From the NCBI GenBank assembly GCA_004764695.1, contig SMSO01000031.1, forward strand, positions 4,387,048 to 4,451,047: a stretch of DNA of 64,000 nt, written 5' to 3'. Below, in pieces: positions 37,679 to 49,111 of the stretch. Under the pieces are notes generated by a model, which did not search any database, was not told where the DNA came from, and was given only the letters and a program-made list of their open reading frames with translations. The stretch's first letter is position 1. Every line of letters starts with the position of its first letter. Origin of the DNA: Schizochytrium sp. TIO01 (taxonomy: Eukaryota; Sar; Bigyra; Thraustochytrida; Thraustochytriidae). The translations under genes were made by a program, and so were the position numbers.

Positions 37679-37842
37679 TTTCTTTCCTTTTCTTTTCTTT
37701 CTTTTTCTTTTCTTTCTTTTTCTTACGAGTTGTCGAAAGGAAGAAGGCGAAAGAAGAAAAAAGCCAATGAAATAAAAGAGGGAACAGATAGGAAGAAATA
37801 AGAAAGGAGGAGGGAAGAAAGAAAAGAAAACAAAGAAACCAA
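37679..37842. repeat. Polypyrimidine tract followed by polypurine tract
   Basis: About 45 bases of almost pure C/T (37679-37724, TTTTC/TTTC units) are followed, after a short mixed spacer, by about 100 bases of almost pure A/G (37738-37842). The two halves are roughly complementary (TTTTCTTTTC against GAAAAGAAAG) and could form a long imperfect hairpin or triplex structure. The tract ends about 280 bp before the FLZ gene start, so it may lie in that gene's promoter or 5' leader. Confidence 0.75.
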
Positions 37843-37872
37843 ACCCCAAATCAGCAGCACTCGAGCACTTCA

Positions 37873-38121
37873 CTTGAGTGAGTCAACAACAGCAAGAACA
37901 ACTACAATAAGTAGAACTATCAGCAACACAGCAGAGAAGGCACGGGTTGCTCTCTACCTGGTTGCAAGCGCTGACAAGAAAGCAAAGCAAACCCCAAACT
38001 AGACTTCCTCGGCCGCAATAGCGCCAAGAAGAACAAACAACAATAATAACAACAACAACAACAACAAAGAACTACTCAATAAAGACAAGGAAATACTCGT
38101 CAGTCAGGTCTAGTCGGCAAG
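37873..38121 (+). promoter_or_regulatory. CAA-rich leader of the FLZ gene
   Basis: The 250 bases before the start codon are rich in CAA/AAC, ending in a run of nine or so AAC units (38035-38068), and contain few G. Such unstructured CAA-rich 5' leaders are known to favour translation initiation in other eukaryotes. I infer, without direct proof, that much of this is transcribed 5' UTR. No ATG occurs between the AAC run and the gene's start. Confidence 0.4.
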
Positions 38122-38877
38122 ATGCAACTCCAAGAGCAACGCACCGCCTTCTCACCGGCCCGCGCCATCCCGAGGTCAAACTCTGCGGACCCTCTTGTGC
38201 AGAGCCTTGAGCAAGTTCCTTTCCGCCCGCACGCAGCTATGGGAATGCGCTCTCCTGTGGACGATCGCCGCAGCTCCTGCTCGAGCTCCGGCAGCAGTGT
38301 CTGCTCTGCTCGTGCCCCCCTTGTGACCAAAGCCGTGCGCCAAGTTTATGTTGATGTGGATTCGGATGTGGAGGAAACCTTCTCTGTAGAGGACGTGCCC
38401 ACCTGCAACCAGGCCACCTCGCCTTGCCTCAAGGGCCGCAGCGGTCTTGCCAGAGCTCTTGCCATGAGCCCTGCACCGGACTCCATGCTCTCTTCTTCAT
38501 GCTCTTCATCTCCTTCTACTACACATGTTACCTCAAGGTCTCTCGACTTCACCAGCGCAAGCCCGGTTCGCGCTCACTCCACCCGCTCAGTGGCATCTGC
38601 AGATGGCGAGGAAGCCATGCTCCTGCGCCGGATTCTCAATGATGACACTGATGTTCACTTCAAGCGCTGTGCTCACTGCAAGTGCGTCTACTCTGGCCCC
38701 GAGGGCGATGGCGATGGATTCTCCATGCGCCACATGTTCTGCAGCGGCGAGTGCTACATCACCGCTTTTGCAATGCTCCGCACCAGACGCCAGGCTGAAC
38801 GCCAGCGCCGTCAAGAGCAGCGCCAGAGATTCCAATACGAGATGGATGCCACAACTGCCAGTGCAATGCGCCGTTAA
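38122..38877 (+). CDS. FCS-like (FLZ-type) zinc finger protein
   Basis: A 251-residue protein from the first ATG after the CAA-rich leader, ending at TAA. The first 165 residues are Ser/Pro-rich and look disordered, with several SP sites (RSPVDD, TSPCLK, MSPAPD, ASPVRA) and an RSNSAD basophilic-kinase-like site. Residues 180-217 form a compact finger: FKRCAHCKC, an acidic Gly-rich loop, then MFCSGECYITAFA, giving C183-x2-C186-x20-C207-x3-C211. This matches the FLZ (DUF581) pattern C-x2-C-x(17-20)-FCS-x-EC. A basic Gln/Arg-rich helix (about 218-240) follows. Plant FLZ proteins act as adaptors of the SnRK1 kinase; whether this one does is unknown. The gene stands alone, more than 6 kb from any other named gene, and has coding-type composition. 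The finger call is firm on pattern only, because the motif is short and could be convergent. Confidence 0.85.
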   Translation: MQLQEQRTAFSPARAIPRSNSADPLVQSLEQVPFRPHAAMGMRSPVDDRRSSCSSSGSSVCSARAPLVTKAVRQVYVDVDSDVEETFSVEDVPTCNQATSPCLKGRSGLARALAMSPAPDSMLSSSCSSSPSTTHVTSRSLDFTSASPVRAHSTRSVASADGEEAMLLRRILNDDTDVHFKRCAHCKCVYSGPEGDGDGFSMRHMFCSGECYITAFAMLRTRRQAERQRRQEQRQRFQYEMDATTASAMRR

Positions 38878-41800
38878 ACTTGGTCATTTGTTCTGCATCA
38901 TCTCAGTACCATTCACATATAAACCTCACACACAAGATTATCCCGCCGATGCAGTGAGCTCGCACTCACTTGTATCTCTCTGTAACGATCGGACCTGAAA
39001 CATTGTTCTGTCTCATGTCATGTACTCTAAAAGAGCTCATTCCGCGCCGCAGCCACTCTTTGCAAACAAACCCCTCATGAGGGTTTTTATCATATTATCT
39101 CGCTATTCGCGCGACGCCCAACCATCACACAAAGTCCTCTCTCAAGGCCCGACTTCTTTGCTGTATTGTATCCCATATGATCCATCATGATGTACTTTCA
39201 CGAAAATCAAATCCTCTGCTCTCTGTTTTCATTGTTCTTTTGTCTTTTTGTTGGAGGTGGGTTACAGTTGCATGGCACCGCACCTGGTGTCAATATATAC
39301 AAAGCCCATGCAACCCTTCCTTTCATTATAAACATTATACACACAACACACGAACATGTACAAACACCCTCACGCCTTCAATATCAAGAGCAATATGAGC
39401 CAGCAGGAGTCCAGCTAAGTCGGGTCTCCATTCCTTTGTAGTCAATCTTATGTCACTAATACTCATATATATATAGAGCTCTTTTGTCATAGTTTCTTTA
39501 TCTTCAAATTTAAATTCGTCTGTCTCTCTTTAATGTATCCCTTTTTTATTTTAGTTCAACCATAAGACCCTTCGTCCACCTGAATTCATTGTATTCTCCA
39601 AGGCACACCAAGCTACCTGACGTTGCTGTTTATGAGGCAAGAGTTCTTCTGTCTATCGCCTGAGAGAAATTAGAAGTGCTGTGTGATGCCATGTATTCTA
39701 TGAGCAAAGAAATGTCTTTCCTATTTTCAGATCATTTGGACAAAGACTCCTTGTAATCCCTCAAGTGAGTGACGCTGCAGATTGACATACTAATTTCAAG
39801 TACCATTTTCGAGTGGATTCATTTTTTTTAAAGACTTCGACTAAGCAGCGTTTAAGGGAAGGTCCTGCTTATTATGGCAAATACTAGAATGCGTACTTGG
39901 GTCTAAAGTTGTCCCAAAGGACCCGTCGGTTGATGCTCGAGTGCTGTACTTTAGCACCACACTTCACTCCCTTACTCCGTGCAGAGCAGCTTTTCTCCCT
40001 TATCAAAAGAATGGGTACAGTAAGATCAATATTATCAGACAAAGGTAAACGTATCTAAACTATCATAACGACTCTGCCATTTTCACCCCCGATAATTATC
40101 TCAACTAAATTGCAGTTGATCAATTTAATTCACTTTTCCACCAGAAGCTCATGAGTTTCCACACGCCACGTTGCTTCCCACTTTTGATCCATGAAATACC
40201 ATTATAGTCATAATAGTGAGACTCAACATATCGTTGTACAACTCAAGTTGGAAAACGCTATGCAGCTATTACTGCAAAGTGTATGTATCTGTAGGAGTAC
40301 TTGGGCGAGTCCAGGAATAGTTACTATAGCCTAGCAAATCAACTCCCCCCCACTGCCAGTCACACTACTTCTTAATTGCAGCTGCCCCTACCAGTACCCT
40401 GAAAGCTTTGACACACCTGCTGCCGACAGAAACCCACGTCTCAATTAACTCTCAACTAAGCTCAACTCTCCACCTCGGTTCTATGTACCCCTACCTAAAA
40501 CCAAAGTCTCCGACGCGCGTGTGTCCTGAGTTCCGCTTAACGGACGTTTCATGGATAGATAACCTCAAGGTCACAACAAGCTTAGAGTGCTCCCAACAGC
40601 CAACTGGTGCCTTTGCAGTTTGCTGTTTTATAAGCTTCTATAGCTACAACCTCAACCTCCCTTCGCAACCTGCTCTGCTTCCGTAGTACCTTGCTTGTCC
40701 TTGCTTTTAACGGACTACACTGTTTTGAGGCAACAGTCAAGAATTGCTCCAGTCTATGTTTCTAAAGCTGGACTGATGCCTTTTGGATATGGACTAGCAG
40801 CCCATTAAGGTTTACACTAGTGGTGTGGTAGGCCTTTACATTCTAACACTACCGGCGGTTGCTGCTTCCCTCGTTGCTGCTGCAAGTGGATTTTACTACT
40901 TTTTAATAGCCCTGTTGCTTTATCAAAAACTGATAGAAAGTTAAACGCAGGTAAATGATAAATATGTTGAAGGTGGATCATTTATGTTTTGCTTTAATTT
41001 AAATCTAGCATATTATTAAAGAAATCTAACAAAGAGGTGCTTGTGATTGACATGTAACCTCCTTCGACGTCCTCCGCGCTTTGATTCACCCAAACTTTTA
41101 CCACATTTTTCAGGATTAAAAAAGTAAAGGAAATAGAGAAAGGGCGGTTGGTAAGACCTCTAACACCTTCTGAACCTTTGACAAGGCAATAAGGATTAGA
41201 GTTGGGAAGAAACTAACGCGAGAAAGATCCGCTTTCTTCCCAAGACGTCGTCACCAAGGTTGACTAACTTTAAACTCATGCTGCCCGCGGACCTCTCAAT
41301 TTTTATTCATTATTGAGAAAACCTCTATGTGGTAAAATGTAACCTGTGCAAGATTTGTTTATTTTCTTTCAAAGTAACTGAGAAAACACACTATGGTACT
41401 AAACAAATACATTACCGGCATCGGAGTGCTTGCCTGTTACAAAATCCAGATAAAGCACATTTTTCTCTTCCTATTTCTTTCCCCTTCTTTTGTCTAAAAG
41501 ATTTCTCATTCTTTAAAGTGTTGTTGATTCTCTGCTTCAGAAGTTGGAACTGATCATCACATTCATCTTGTGTTGCTGAACGATCGCCACAAGGGGATGA
41601 AGCATATTTTCCTAAGTAAATTAGGTAGTTCGTGACAAACTTTGGTATACAGATCAACTGCCCTGTACTTTTTGGTTGTTATCCTCCTTACGTTTGTGTT
41701 GGCAATTGCCAGGGCAAATTGAGAAAATATTGACCCTTATTTGTATGAAGTCTCTGTAGTTGCTTCACAGCACCATGATACAAGTATGCAAAAGAAATAG

Positions 41801-42259
41801 TACATCTAAGGAAATGCCAATCAATATAATGTTTCATCGTAGTACGGAAATTCCATATACTACGCAAAACATATTTTTGTGGTGTTTCATAGCTAACTTC
41901 ACTCTGCCCACAAAGAACAAATTGAGCTTTTCAATCAGTTGAAATTTCGGGGTAATGTAATTGATTATGTTTCAGAGTGGAGATGAATTGTTTTTTGCCA
42001 TTTGTAATTGGCTTAAGTAGCAAGTACAAAGATTGAATCAGTTTCGTTATAAAGCAATGTTGGTGTATATAACGACAGCTGGCTAAAGCAATGTTTAACT
42101 TCGTGAAAATTGTAACACGTACCTGTTGCGATCCATCTCCTTTAGGTACTGCAATGATGAGAATAAGTTGATGTGTTGATATAATACTCGTCACCGGAGG
42201 CAAGTATCATTTCAATTTATTTATCAAAGCTGCAGAAGAGCGCTGTCACGCCCATCATT

Positions 42260-42660
42260 GACAAGACATTGCTTGGGTTATACGCATTTCTTTGTAAGAC
42301 CTCAGGAATGTAGAATTACAATAGAATAGAACTAACAACCAGACTTGCGTGTTTGGGAAATTAAGAAACAAAAATGTTCATACACATTCTCTAGAAGCAA
42401 TAGTCGAGTCTGAATTGATAGTTAAAGAGATGAGTTAAGCTCGCCTCGTAAATTGCGTCTAACATAGCTCAAGTATTTTTTAGTAATCTTCTAATTACAA
42501 CGATAACTAGTCTGTCTTGGTATCTGCAGATCTCTAACGCTTAAAAGCTATAGATCTCATGTCTTCGCAAGCCCCATTTTATCCTTTCATCATCGAGCAT
42601 CTTGCCTTCATCTTCATAGCAACCTCTAGGTGACCATATTCATCTTTCAGAAGAAAGTTT
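42260..42660. repeat. Diverged direct duplication, copy 1
   Basis: It starts with GACAAGACATTGCT, identical to 43444-43457. About 120 bp downstream match the second copy loosely (shared TTTGTAA, TACAATAGAA, CAGACT, TACACATT words), and the segment 42588-42650 (CTTGCCTTCATCTTC, later CTTTCAG) matches 43767-43828. Both anchor pairs are about 1.18 kb apart, so this is one displaced block rather than two chance matches. Confidence 0.6.
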
Positions 42661-43443
42661 GAACGCAAGACTGTGCACTGACTTGAAAAATGAGACGCAA
42701 AAACGTTGATATAAAATACAGGATAGTGCCGTTTCCTTTCAGGTATTTGTCCACCCTAAAATTGATCAGCAATACGTCTTATGGCTGTTTGAATTCTTTA
42801 TTTCAGCTTGATCGTTATGATACCTTGAAACTAAATCGTCTCAAATGTTGTGTTAAAGTTCGATCTTGATATTTGAAGGAATGACTAGCCATTAGTTAGG
42901 TTGCATCAACACAGCATCATTTATGCAAGCCACCTCATACTTCGATTAAGCAAGAACTCCAAGATTGGAAAGTTACGAATTGAGCATACTATATTTACTT
43001 TTCCTTCGAAGCGACATACATCCCTATAAAATATGATGAGGATGTTTAGCTACCCATGCTTGTCAAGCCCAGACGTTTGATATTGAGGTCACTAGTTGTT
43101 AAGAACGGGGAAATCGAATTGTGATTCAAGAGCAATTGTTGATCCTTAAAGGTGAGGGCTGTCGGATCATGTTAGATAGTCAATATAACATTGCAGAGAT
43201 TGCCACTCGAATGATTACGTAACCAAGACATAGCTAGTATCATAATTATACCTCTTTAAGTCTAAGATATCAAGGTATGTTTCAAACTGGGACGAAAACA
43301 ACCAAATTCAGGGCCGGGGAGCTAAGAAATTTGAGACTACAAATTCACAGAAATCACAAATTAGAAATTGAATCAAATATGCCTGCTCAAACTGCTGGGA
43401 GGATAAATGCTTTTGCTGAGATCTCCAATCGAAGGAACCAGTG

Positions 43444-44090
43444 GACAAGACATTGCTAGAGTTCTTGGTGTCCCTTTGTAAAACCCCATTAGACATAAGG
43501 TTTACAATAGAACAAGAATAGGCAGTCAGACTCGCGTGACTGCTGAAGCCAAGAACTAGAGGTGTGAATACACATTACCCACACCCAAGCTTATTTTAGC
43601 TTGAACCGATGGTTGGAGAAGTTGGATTAACCTAACCCCATCGATTATCTCTAACCGCATTCAAGAATGTCTTAATCTCCCTAACTACTACATTAACCCA
43701 TCTGTCCTGGAATTCATTCCCCAGGACAGCAGTTCGCTAGCTCGTAAATCAACCTTCTTAAAGCCTTCATCAAGCCTCTTGCCTTCATCTTCTCAGTCAA
43801 CCTCAAGCTAATCAGAATCACCTTTCAGCAATTTTAACTTCGCCAATGAAACTTTGATGAATGAATCCTTCTAGATTAAGATGCATTCCTTCGTCATGCA
43901 GATCATAAATTCTAAATGCGCGAATTTATACAGACTGAGGTAGCTGCTGTCCCTCAGCATCTTGTCAGTCAACCTCGAGCTGACTAGACCTCACCTCTCA
44001 GCATTTTCCAAGCCGTAATGAATCTTTACTCCTCATATATTATGCTAGTCAATTCTTAGTTGATCAGTTTTCAACTTTCAGCATATACGC
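43444..44090. repeat. Diverged direct duplication, copy 2, with extra partial units
   Basis: The second copy of the block at 42260-42660. Its CATCTTCTCAGTCAACCTC unit is repeated twice more in degraded form at about 43951-44010 (GTCAGTCAACCTCGAGCTGA) and 44041-44090, each ending in a TTTCAGCA-like word. It could be an ancient mobile element or satellite remnant. No terminal repeats or coding capacity were seen. Confidence 0.5.
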
Positions 44091-45075
44091 GTTGGCAGGA
44101 ACTACTGATATCCGAATTCCGAATTTACCTGCTGTGCATACTAGCACGCCAAATATTTGTTCGTAAGACAGATCGTGTCAAGCTTAGCCCAGTTCACGAA
44201 GTATGCATCAATCTATCTTGAAATTGTCAAAGTCAGATTGCGATTGATGGGACGATGAAGAGCTGGCGATTTCAGGCAATTTTAAGTGTTGGTTTATTGA
44301 GTAGTGATCACCTGACGAGATTGAGATAAATTCAAAAAAGCAGAGTCCGAGGCTCTTGGATATGAGACAGACTAGAAGAGAAAAGACGAAAACCTGGGAT
44401 TATGAATTAGCCACTTGCAGACTTTGGAACTGGATTCCATATGAGAATTTGACCTTGAATGACTTACGAGTGCGTAATATTGTCCGTCCTCGGGCACAGT
44501 TTCAGACAATAGTCATGGTATTAAGACTCTAACAATCATCGAGTTTGTATACAAAAGTGTTGAACACACTCTCTTAAACTCTACAGTAATTAAAACCAGG
44601 GCATACTTCCGTTGTTTGAGCACGCCTTGATATTCTTGGGCTGGCAGGAGAATACTAAAGACTTTTTCGACATTTCCTACTCATGTTGCTTTAACTGTTA
44701 GTGATATATTTTTATCTCTATGGAAACTATCTGCCAGCAGCAATTGTTATTTGACTGCTCGTGTTCGACTGAACTATCCAAGAAACATACGCAGCACCTC
44801 TTGAGTAAAGACGCTGCAAATACACACTATGGGGCCCATCTTCCACAGTTCGGGCAACTAGATACTATTCCACTTTACCTTAAAATATGGAAGGGAGTTG
44901 CCTTCATTCTGTTTTTGTAGGTTAACTGCAACAGAAAAGCATAGGTGCCTTTGTTTGCACAGCTTCAGAGTTTAGGACCAACTTAATGCACTTGACTATC
45001 AGGCTTATGCTTCTTTCGGTTTCTTTGGAGAGCAACACTTCTATGATTAAAAAGCTGGCAGTACCTATTTTCGAT

Positions 45076-45117
45076 GATATATATATATATCGAGCTGATA
45101 TATATATATATCGAGCA
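45076..45117. repeat. Tandem palindromic TA repeat
   Basis: Two head-to-tail copies of about 21 bp, each GATATATATATATCGAGC or a close variant. The TA core is self-complementary, so each unit could form a small hairpin with a GAGC spacer. Confidence 0.85.
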
Positions 45118-47081
45118 AAGGGTTGAAAGAACTTCATGCAGATCGTTGGTTTACAAGCATTGTGATTAAACGACAAGTGATTGCGTCCTGTAATCTTATC
45201 CCTAAAGTAAGTATGATAACGTAAATGTTTGAGGGTTTACGAATGACACAAATATCAATAGGTAAACGATAGTCACACATGTAGCAATGTATGAGTGTGT
45301 AGACGGATACCACTTCACATTTTTCACTTCTGCAAGATGAAGTTGAAGGTTTCTCTGACTGCAAATAACCCTGAAGCAACTTGTTAGAGCTTGCAGCACT
45401 CTGCCTTGCGATGCAGTCTCATCAAGCAAGAGATAATAACATAAGCGTGTGCAACATTATAGAAATATTAAGTCCTTTTTCACGTGAATCCTCCACTTAT
45501 AATAACATGGCTTAACACACCTAAGATCAAATGTGCAATTTACCTCTGCGATACATGCCGAAGTACTTATTGAAACATAAAACATATATGCGGACGCGAT
45601 TTGATATACGGGCAGAATGGCTGACTTATAATTGGTTGAAGTTTAAGCAACTATTTAATCAGAATACTCGACACACAACACAAAGTCGGATTTGTTGAAA
45701 AGGTATATTTCATTCGGTGGATGGGTTTGCAGTTCCCTCGAAGAGACTCGCACGAGTTCACGGCGATGATGTTCAACATGATACTGTCTATGAAGTCATA
45801 ATGATATAGTCCAACAAACTAGAAGTATCACTCAATTCAATGGTTCTCAAAGTGTACAGTGAAAGAATAGTGGGTGTGCGGCACGGTCAGCATGAACGAA
45901 AACAAGTGTGAGGAATATGATCGAGGTGTCCCGGTATTTATTGTGTTACCCGCCTCGCAATGTACTTTCCCTTGATTGTGAACACCAACCAAACTCCAGT
46001 TACAAAGTAACACCTAAATACCATTCATCTTAAGATCGTACGACTGGGAAATATATCGTTTGACAATGCCAACCTATATCATTAATTATCTCATTGAATA
46101 TAGAATTTTGTTTACTGCCAATACTAGACAATAGCGCGTTGCGCAGGTTGTGGAGATTTTTTGGGGCAGCCTCACTCACGTTGTCTTTTGAAATTAGTAT
46201 GCCTGTCAAACGTGCACGCTCGGCAATAGCGCGAAATTCAATGCGCAAAACCTTAGTATATCAGTCTCCGTTAATGACGCAAACCCTGATGAACCCAAAA
46301 TTCTCTACATGCTTGAGCTTTATTGATGTATAGAAATGAAGGCTTAGCATGTTGTAAATGTTTGGGACCCAAATTTTCCGTCCTTCAACATGTAAGAAAG
46401 AACCGTTCTTCCTGCTAAATTTGGGCATTTACCAGTTCGTTGATATATTCCACAACAACGAAATCACCCACGTTGCATCCGCACGCCAACCAAGCAACTG
46501 CGTTTACCCTTCCTTTCATGTACGTATCATACACCGACAGCAATCTACCTCGCGTTGCAGCCCTGGCGCGCGATCTTGAATTTCCATTCTAGCACCGCGC
46601 GCGCCTTAGTCAGCGTTGAACTACGTCGAAATGAGCCCTTAGAGTTATATATAGTCAGGTCATACTGGCCATGCGCCTGGAACAGATTTTTGTATTTTTT
46701 AAATTAAATTAAATGTTTTCATCCATAGTAGGTAGTAGTACCTGGAGCATTTTGTTAATGAAAAGTGCTGTTAATACGGTGGTATAGTTTCCACTAGTTA
46801 TACATTAGAGAAGCAAGTAAAGTATGTTACTTAATGATAACGATAAGAAGAATCGTGGATAAGGGTGCTTGCGTTTTTGGGATCCTTCTGAATAGAGAAA
46901 TAAATCAATCAAAAAAGCGCTTCGATTGAGCGAGCGAAAGGACGCGCGTGCGAAACTATCAAAGGTGCGTACTAGCTTCTGGGAAGCCCTCTTTGCCTTG
47001 AAAACTTTCTTTCTCGGTTGCCGAGTTTTGGTTTAGGACAGAAGGCTTCGTCGAAGTAGTAGTCCACAACAGACCCAAATC

Positions 47082-48644
47082 ATGAGCTCGGGCGACCCCA
47101 GCGGCTCAAACTATAAGGGAATTGCTCTTGCAACAGCCACCATGCTTGGAGCTGCCACCCACCTTCTCCGTAGTAGGCTCTCCAAACGCCACCTGAAGAA
47201 AGAGTCTGACTCAGGTTCTTCAAATGGATCTGAAAACGTTATGAGCGTTGAGGGTCAGCTTGCTCAACTTTATGAAGAGATCCCGAACATTCCTGAGACC
47301 GAAGATTTCTTGGGCCTCGAACTTGACGAAAACCGCTACTTAGATCTCCTCAGCCGTCTTATTGACGAAAGCGAGCATGTGCAGAACTTTCCTCCCGAGC
47401 TCGTGCCCAAGGAAGATCTCGTTGTGCAGCATGTGCTCGAAGTTCTGGAGCCATACACCACTGAGAATGGTGGTCCTTTAGAAGTCGAGGCCGTATCCTT
47501 CACCGAAGGTCGCAGCAACGTCATCATTCGCTACCCAAGCAAGAACGAATCTGATCCTACTATTGGTCTTATTGGTTCTCACATGGATGTCGTCCCTGCT
47601 GTAAAGGAGAACTGGAAAAGAGATCCTTTCCACTTGACTGTGGAGGGAGACAAACTCTATGGTCGTGGAACCACAGATTGCCTTGGCCACGTTGCTCTCC
47701 TTACCCTCTTTTTTGAGGCCCTTGCCAAGCAAAGACCGGAGACCAGTGCACATGTTCTTGCGGTCTTCATCTGCAGTGAAGAGGCCACGGACAAGCCTGG
47801 TGTTGGTGTCGATGGGCTCCAAGCCAAGGGTTACCTCGATAACCTTCGCAATGGAACTTGCCTTTGGATCGATGCCAGCGACTCAGAGCCTTGCATTGGT
47901 ACTGCTGGAGCACTCCAGTGGCACCTCAAGGCTACCGGCAAGCGCTTCCACTCTGGATTCCCAAACCTTGCCATCAACCCTATCGAAATGCTTGTCGAAG
48001 CATCGCGTCTGTTGCAAGATAAGTTTTACGAAAAGTACGCCCCACACCCGGACGAAGCTCGATACAACTTCCTCAACCCATCCACCATTAAGCCCACGCA
48101 GATTTCCTCTGCAAAAGGAGGTCTTAACCAGATCCCGCCCACTGCAACCTTCTCGGGCGATATCCGACTCACTCCGTTTTACAGCTGCCAGGATGTTATT
48201 GACACCATGAACCAGTGGGTGGAGGAGCTAAACGAGACTCGCTTTAAGGAACTTGGCACTCGTGGACCGGTCTCCAAGTATGAGCTCCCTGCGGAAGACC
48301 TCATTGGTAAAATTGAGCTGGAGTGGGCACACGACGACGACGAACCGCTCATGGAAGGCATTGCTTGTGATATTAACTCGCCTGGATTCCTTGCTATTTG
48401 CGATTCGATCAAGTCTGTTCGGGGCTCTGTCAAGCCTTACTCCATCTGTGGTTCCCTCCCGCTCGTTCGTTCTATGCAGCGTGCTGGTTTTGATCTTCAG
48501 ATCACTGGGTTTGGCCGTTCTGACGCCTACCACGCTGAGAATGAATATTGCCAGCTCTCTGACATGGTCAATGCCTTTAAGATCCTTTCTGGCTATGTTT
48601 CCAAGCTCCAGGCATATTACAAGGAGCAGCAGGAGCAGCAGTAA
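47082..48644 (+). CDS. NAOD: Acetylornithine deacetylase, plant type (peptidase M20)
   Basis: A 520-residue M20 zinc hydrolase, predicted to cleave N-acetylornithine to ornithine and acetate in arginine synthesis. The zinc-site residues are visible: H167 and D169 in SHMDVVPA, D199 in GRGTTDCLGHVAL, E233/E234 in FICSEEA, D264 in LWIDASD and H484 in DAYHAENEY. GRGTTDCLGHVAL, VGVD, the FHSG lid segment near 289-292, NQIPPTATFSGDIRLTPFY and TRGPVSKY are typical of plant acetylornithine deacetylases rather than of bacterial ArgE. The N-terminal 60 residues are extra: residues 12-29 are mildly hydrophobic and followed by RSRLSKRHLKK, which suggests a membrane anchor or targeting signal. The C-terminus is Gln/Glu-rich. 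The first ATG of the frame is used. Other M20 substrates cannot be excluded. The next gene is convergent, 467 bp away. Confidence 0.9.
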   Translation: MSSGDPSGSNYKGIALATATMLGAATHLLRSRLSKRHLKKESDSGSSNGSENVMSVEGQLAQLYEEIPNIPETEDFLGLELDENRYLDLLSRLIDESEHVQNFPPELVPKEDLVVQHVLEVLEPYTTENGGPLEVEAVSFTEGRSNVIIRYPSKNESDPTIGLIGSHMDVVPAVKENWKRDPFHLTVEGDKLYGRGTTDCLGHVALLTLFFEALAKQRPETSAHVLAVFICSEEATDKPGVGVDGLQAKGYLDNLRNGTCLWIDASDSEPCIGTAGALQWHLKATGKRFHSGFPNLAINPIEMLVEASRLLQDKFYEKYAPHPDEARYNFLNPSTIKPTQISSAKGGLNQIPPTATFSGDIRLTPFYSCQDVIDTMNQWVEELNETRFKELGTRGPVSKYELPAEDLIGKIELEWAHDDDEPLMEGIACDINSPGFLAICDSIKSVRGSVKPYSICGSLPLVRSMQRAGFDLQITGFGRSDAYHAENEYCQLSDMVNAFKILSGYVSKLQAYYKEQQEQQ

Positions 48645-49111
48645 GTACATATATATTAACTCATATAAGTCAAGGGGAAAACAAGAAAACCTATACACGG
48701 TGCGAACATGCACAAGGTGCCATGGCATGTTTACTCCCATGAATTCTGGATCCAATGCCCTGTTTTTTCATATCTCAGATAGTTTTAAAAGCAAGCAATC
48801 TATTTTTGAGTCTTATTGCACATCAGAAGAAACCTTCCTACTCTCCAAATTATCGTCTCGCTATGTTGATCAAGAATACGCACATTCAAAATTAACAAAA
48901 CAACATATTCTGAAAATTATACTATACTAAAAATGAACGCAGGGTACAGGTATACACAATGCAATAGTAATCATAGCCTCTGGCCGCTTATATCTGTAGT
49001 CTTTCTGGTCGGATTTCCGCGAAGTATCGAAAATTAATTATCATGGGCGACGAGTACTCTGAAAAGCAATATGATACAAGCTATAATTGCATAAAAAACG
49101 GTTCCTGGCGC
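48645..49111. other. Short spacer between convergent genes
   Basis: AT-rich 3' flanks of the deacetylase and LRRC57-like genes. Frames running out of the neighbouring genes enter it, but I see no separate gene. The 3' ends of both transcripts probably lie here. Confidence 0.7.

Larger units (their letters stand above)
38878..47081. other. Gene-free stretch with an old diverged duplication
   Basis: No gene is recognised in 8.2 kb. The stretch is AT-rich and poor in microsatellites compared with the left arm. It holds a diverged direct duplication (42260-42660 and 43444-43830) with further partial copies to about 44090, and a palindromic TA repeat (45076-45117). Frames such as 46094-46333 and 44290-44534 are open for 60-80 codons without family features. 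Confidence 0.6.

Noticed and set aside
37529-37873. 114-codon minus-strand frame rich in Phe, Lys and Arg
   Set aside because: Produced by the polypyrimidine/polypurine tract; no start or domain support.
48253-48930. 225-codon plus-strand frame overlapping the deacetylase end
   Set aside because: Out of register with the conserved M20 frame; Ser/Leu-rich shadow sequence.
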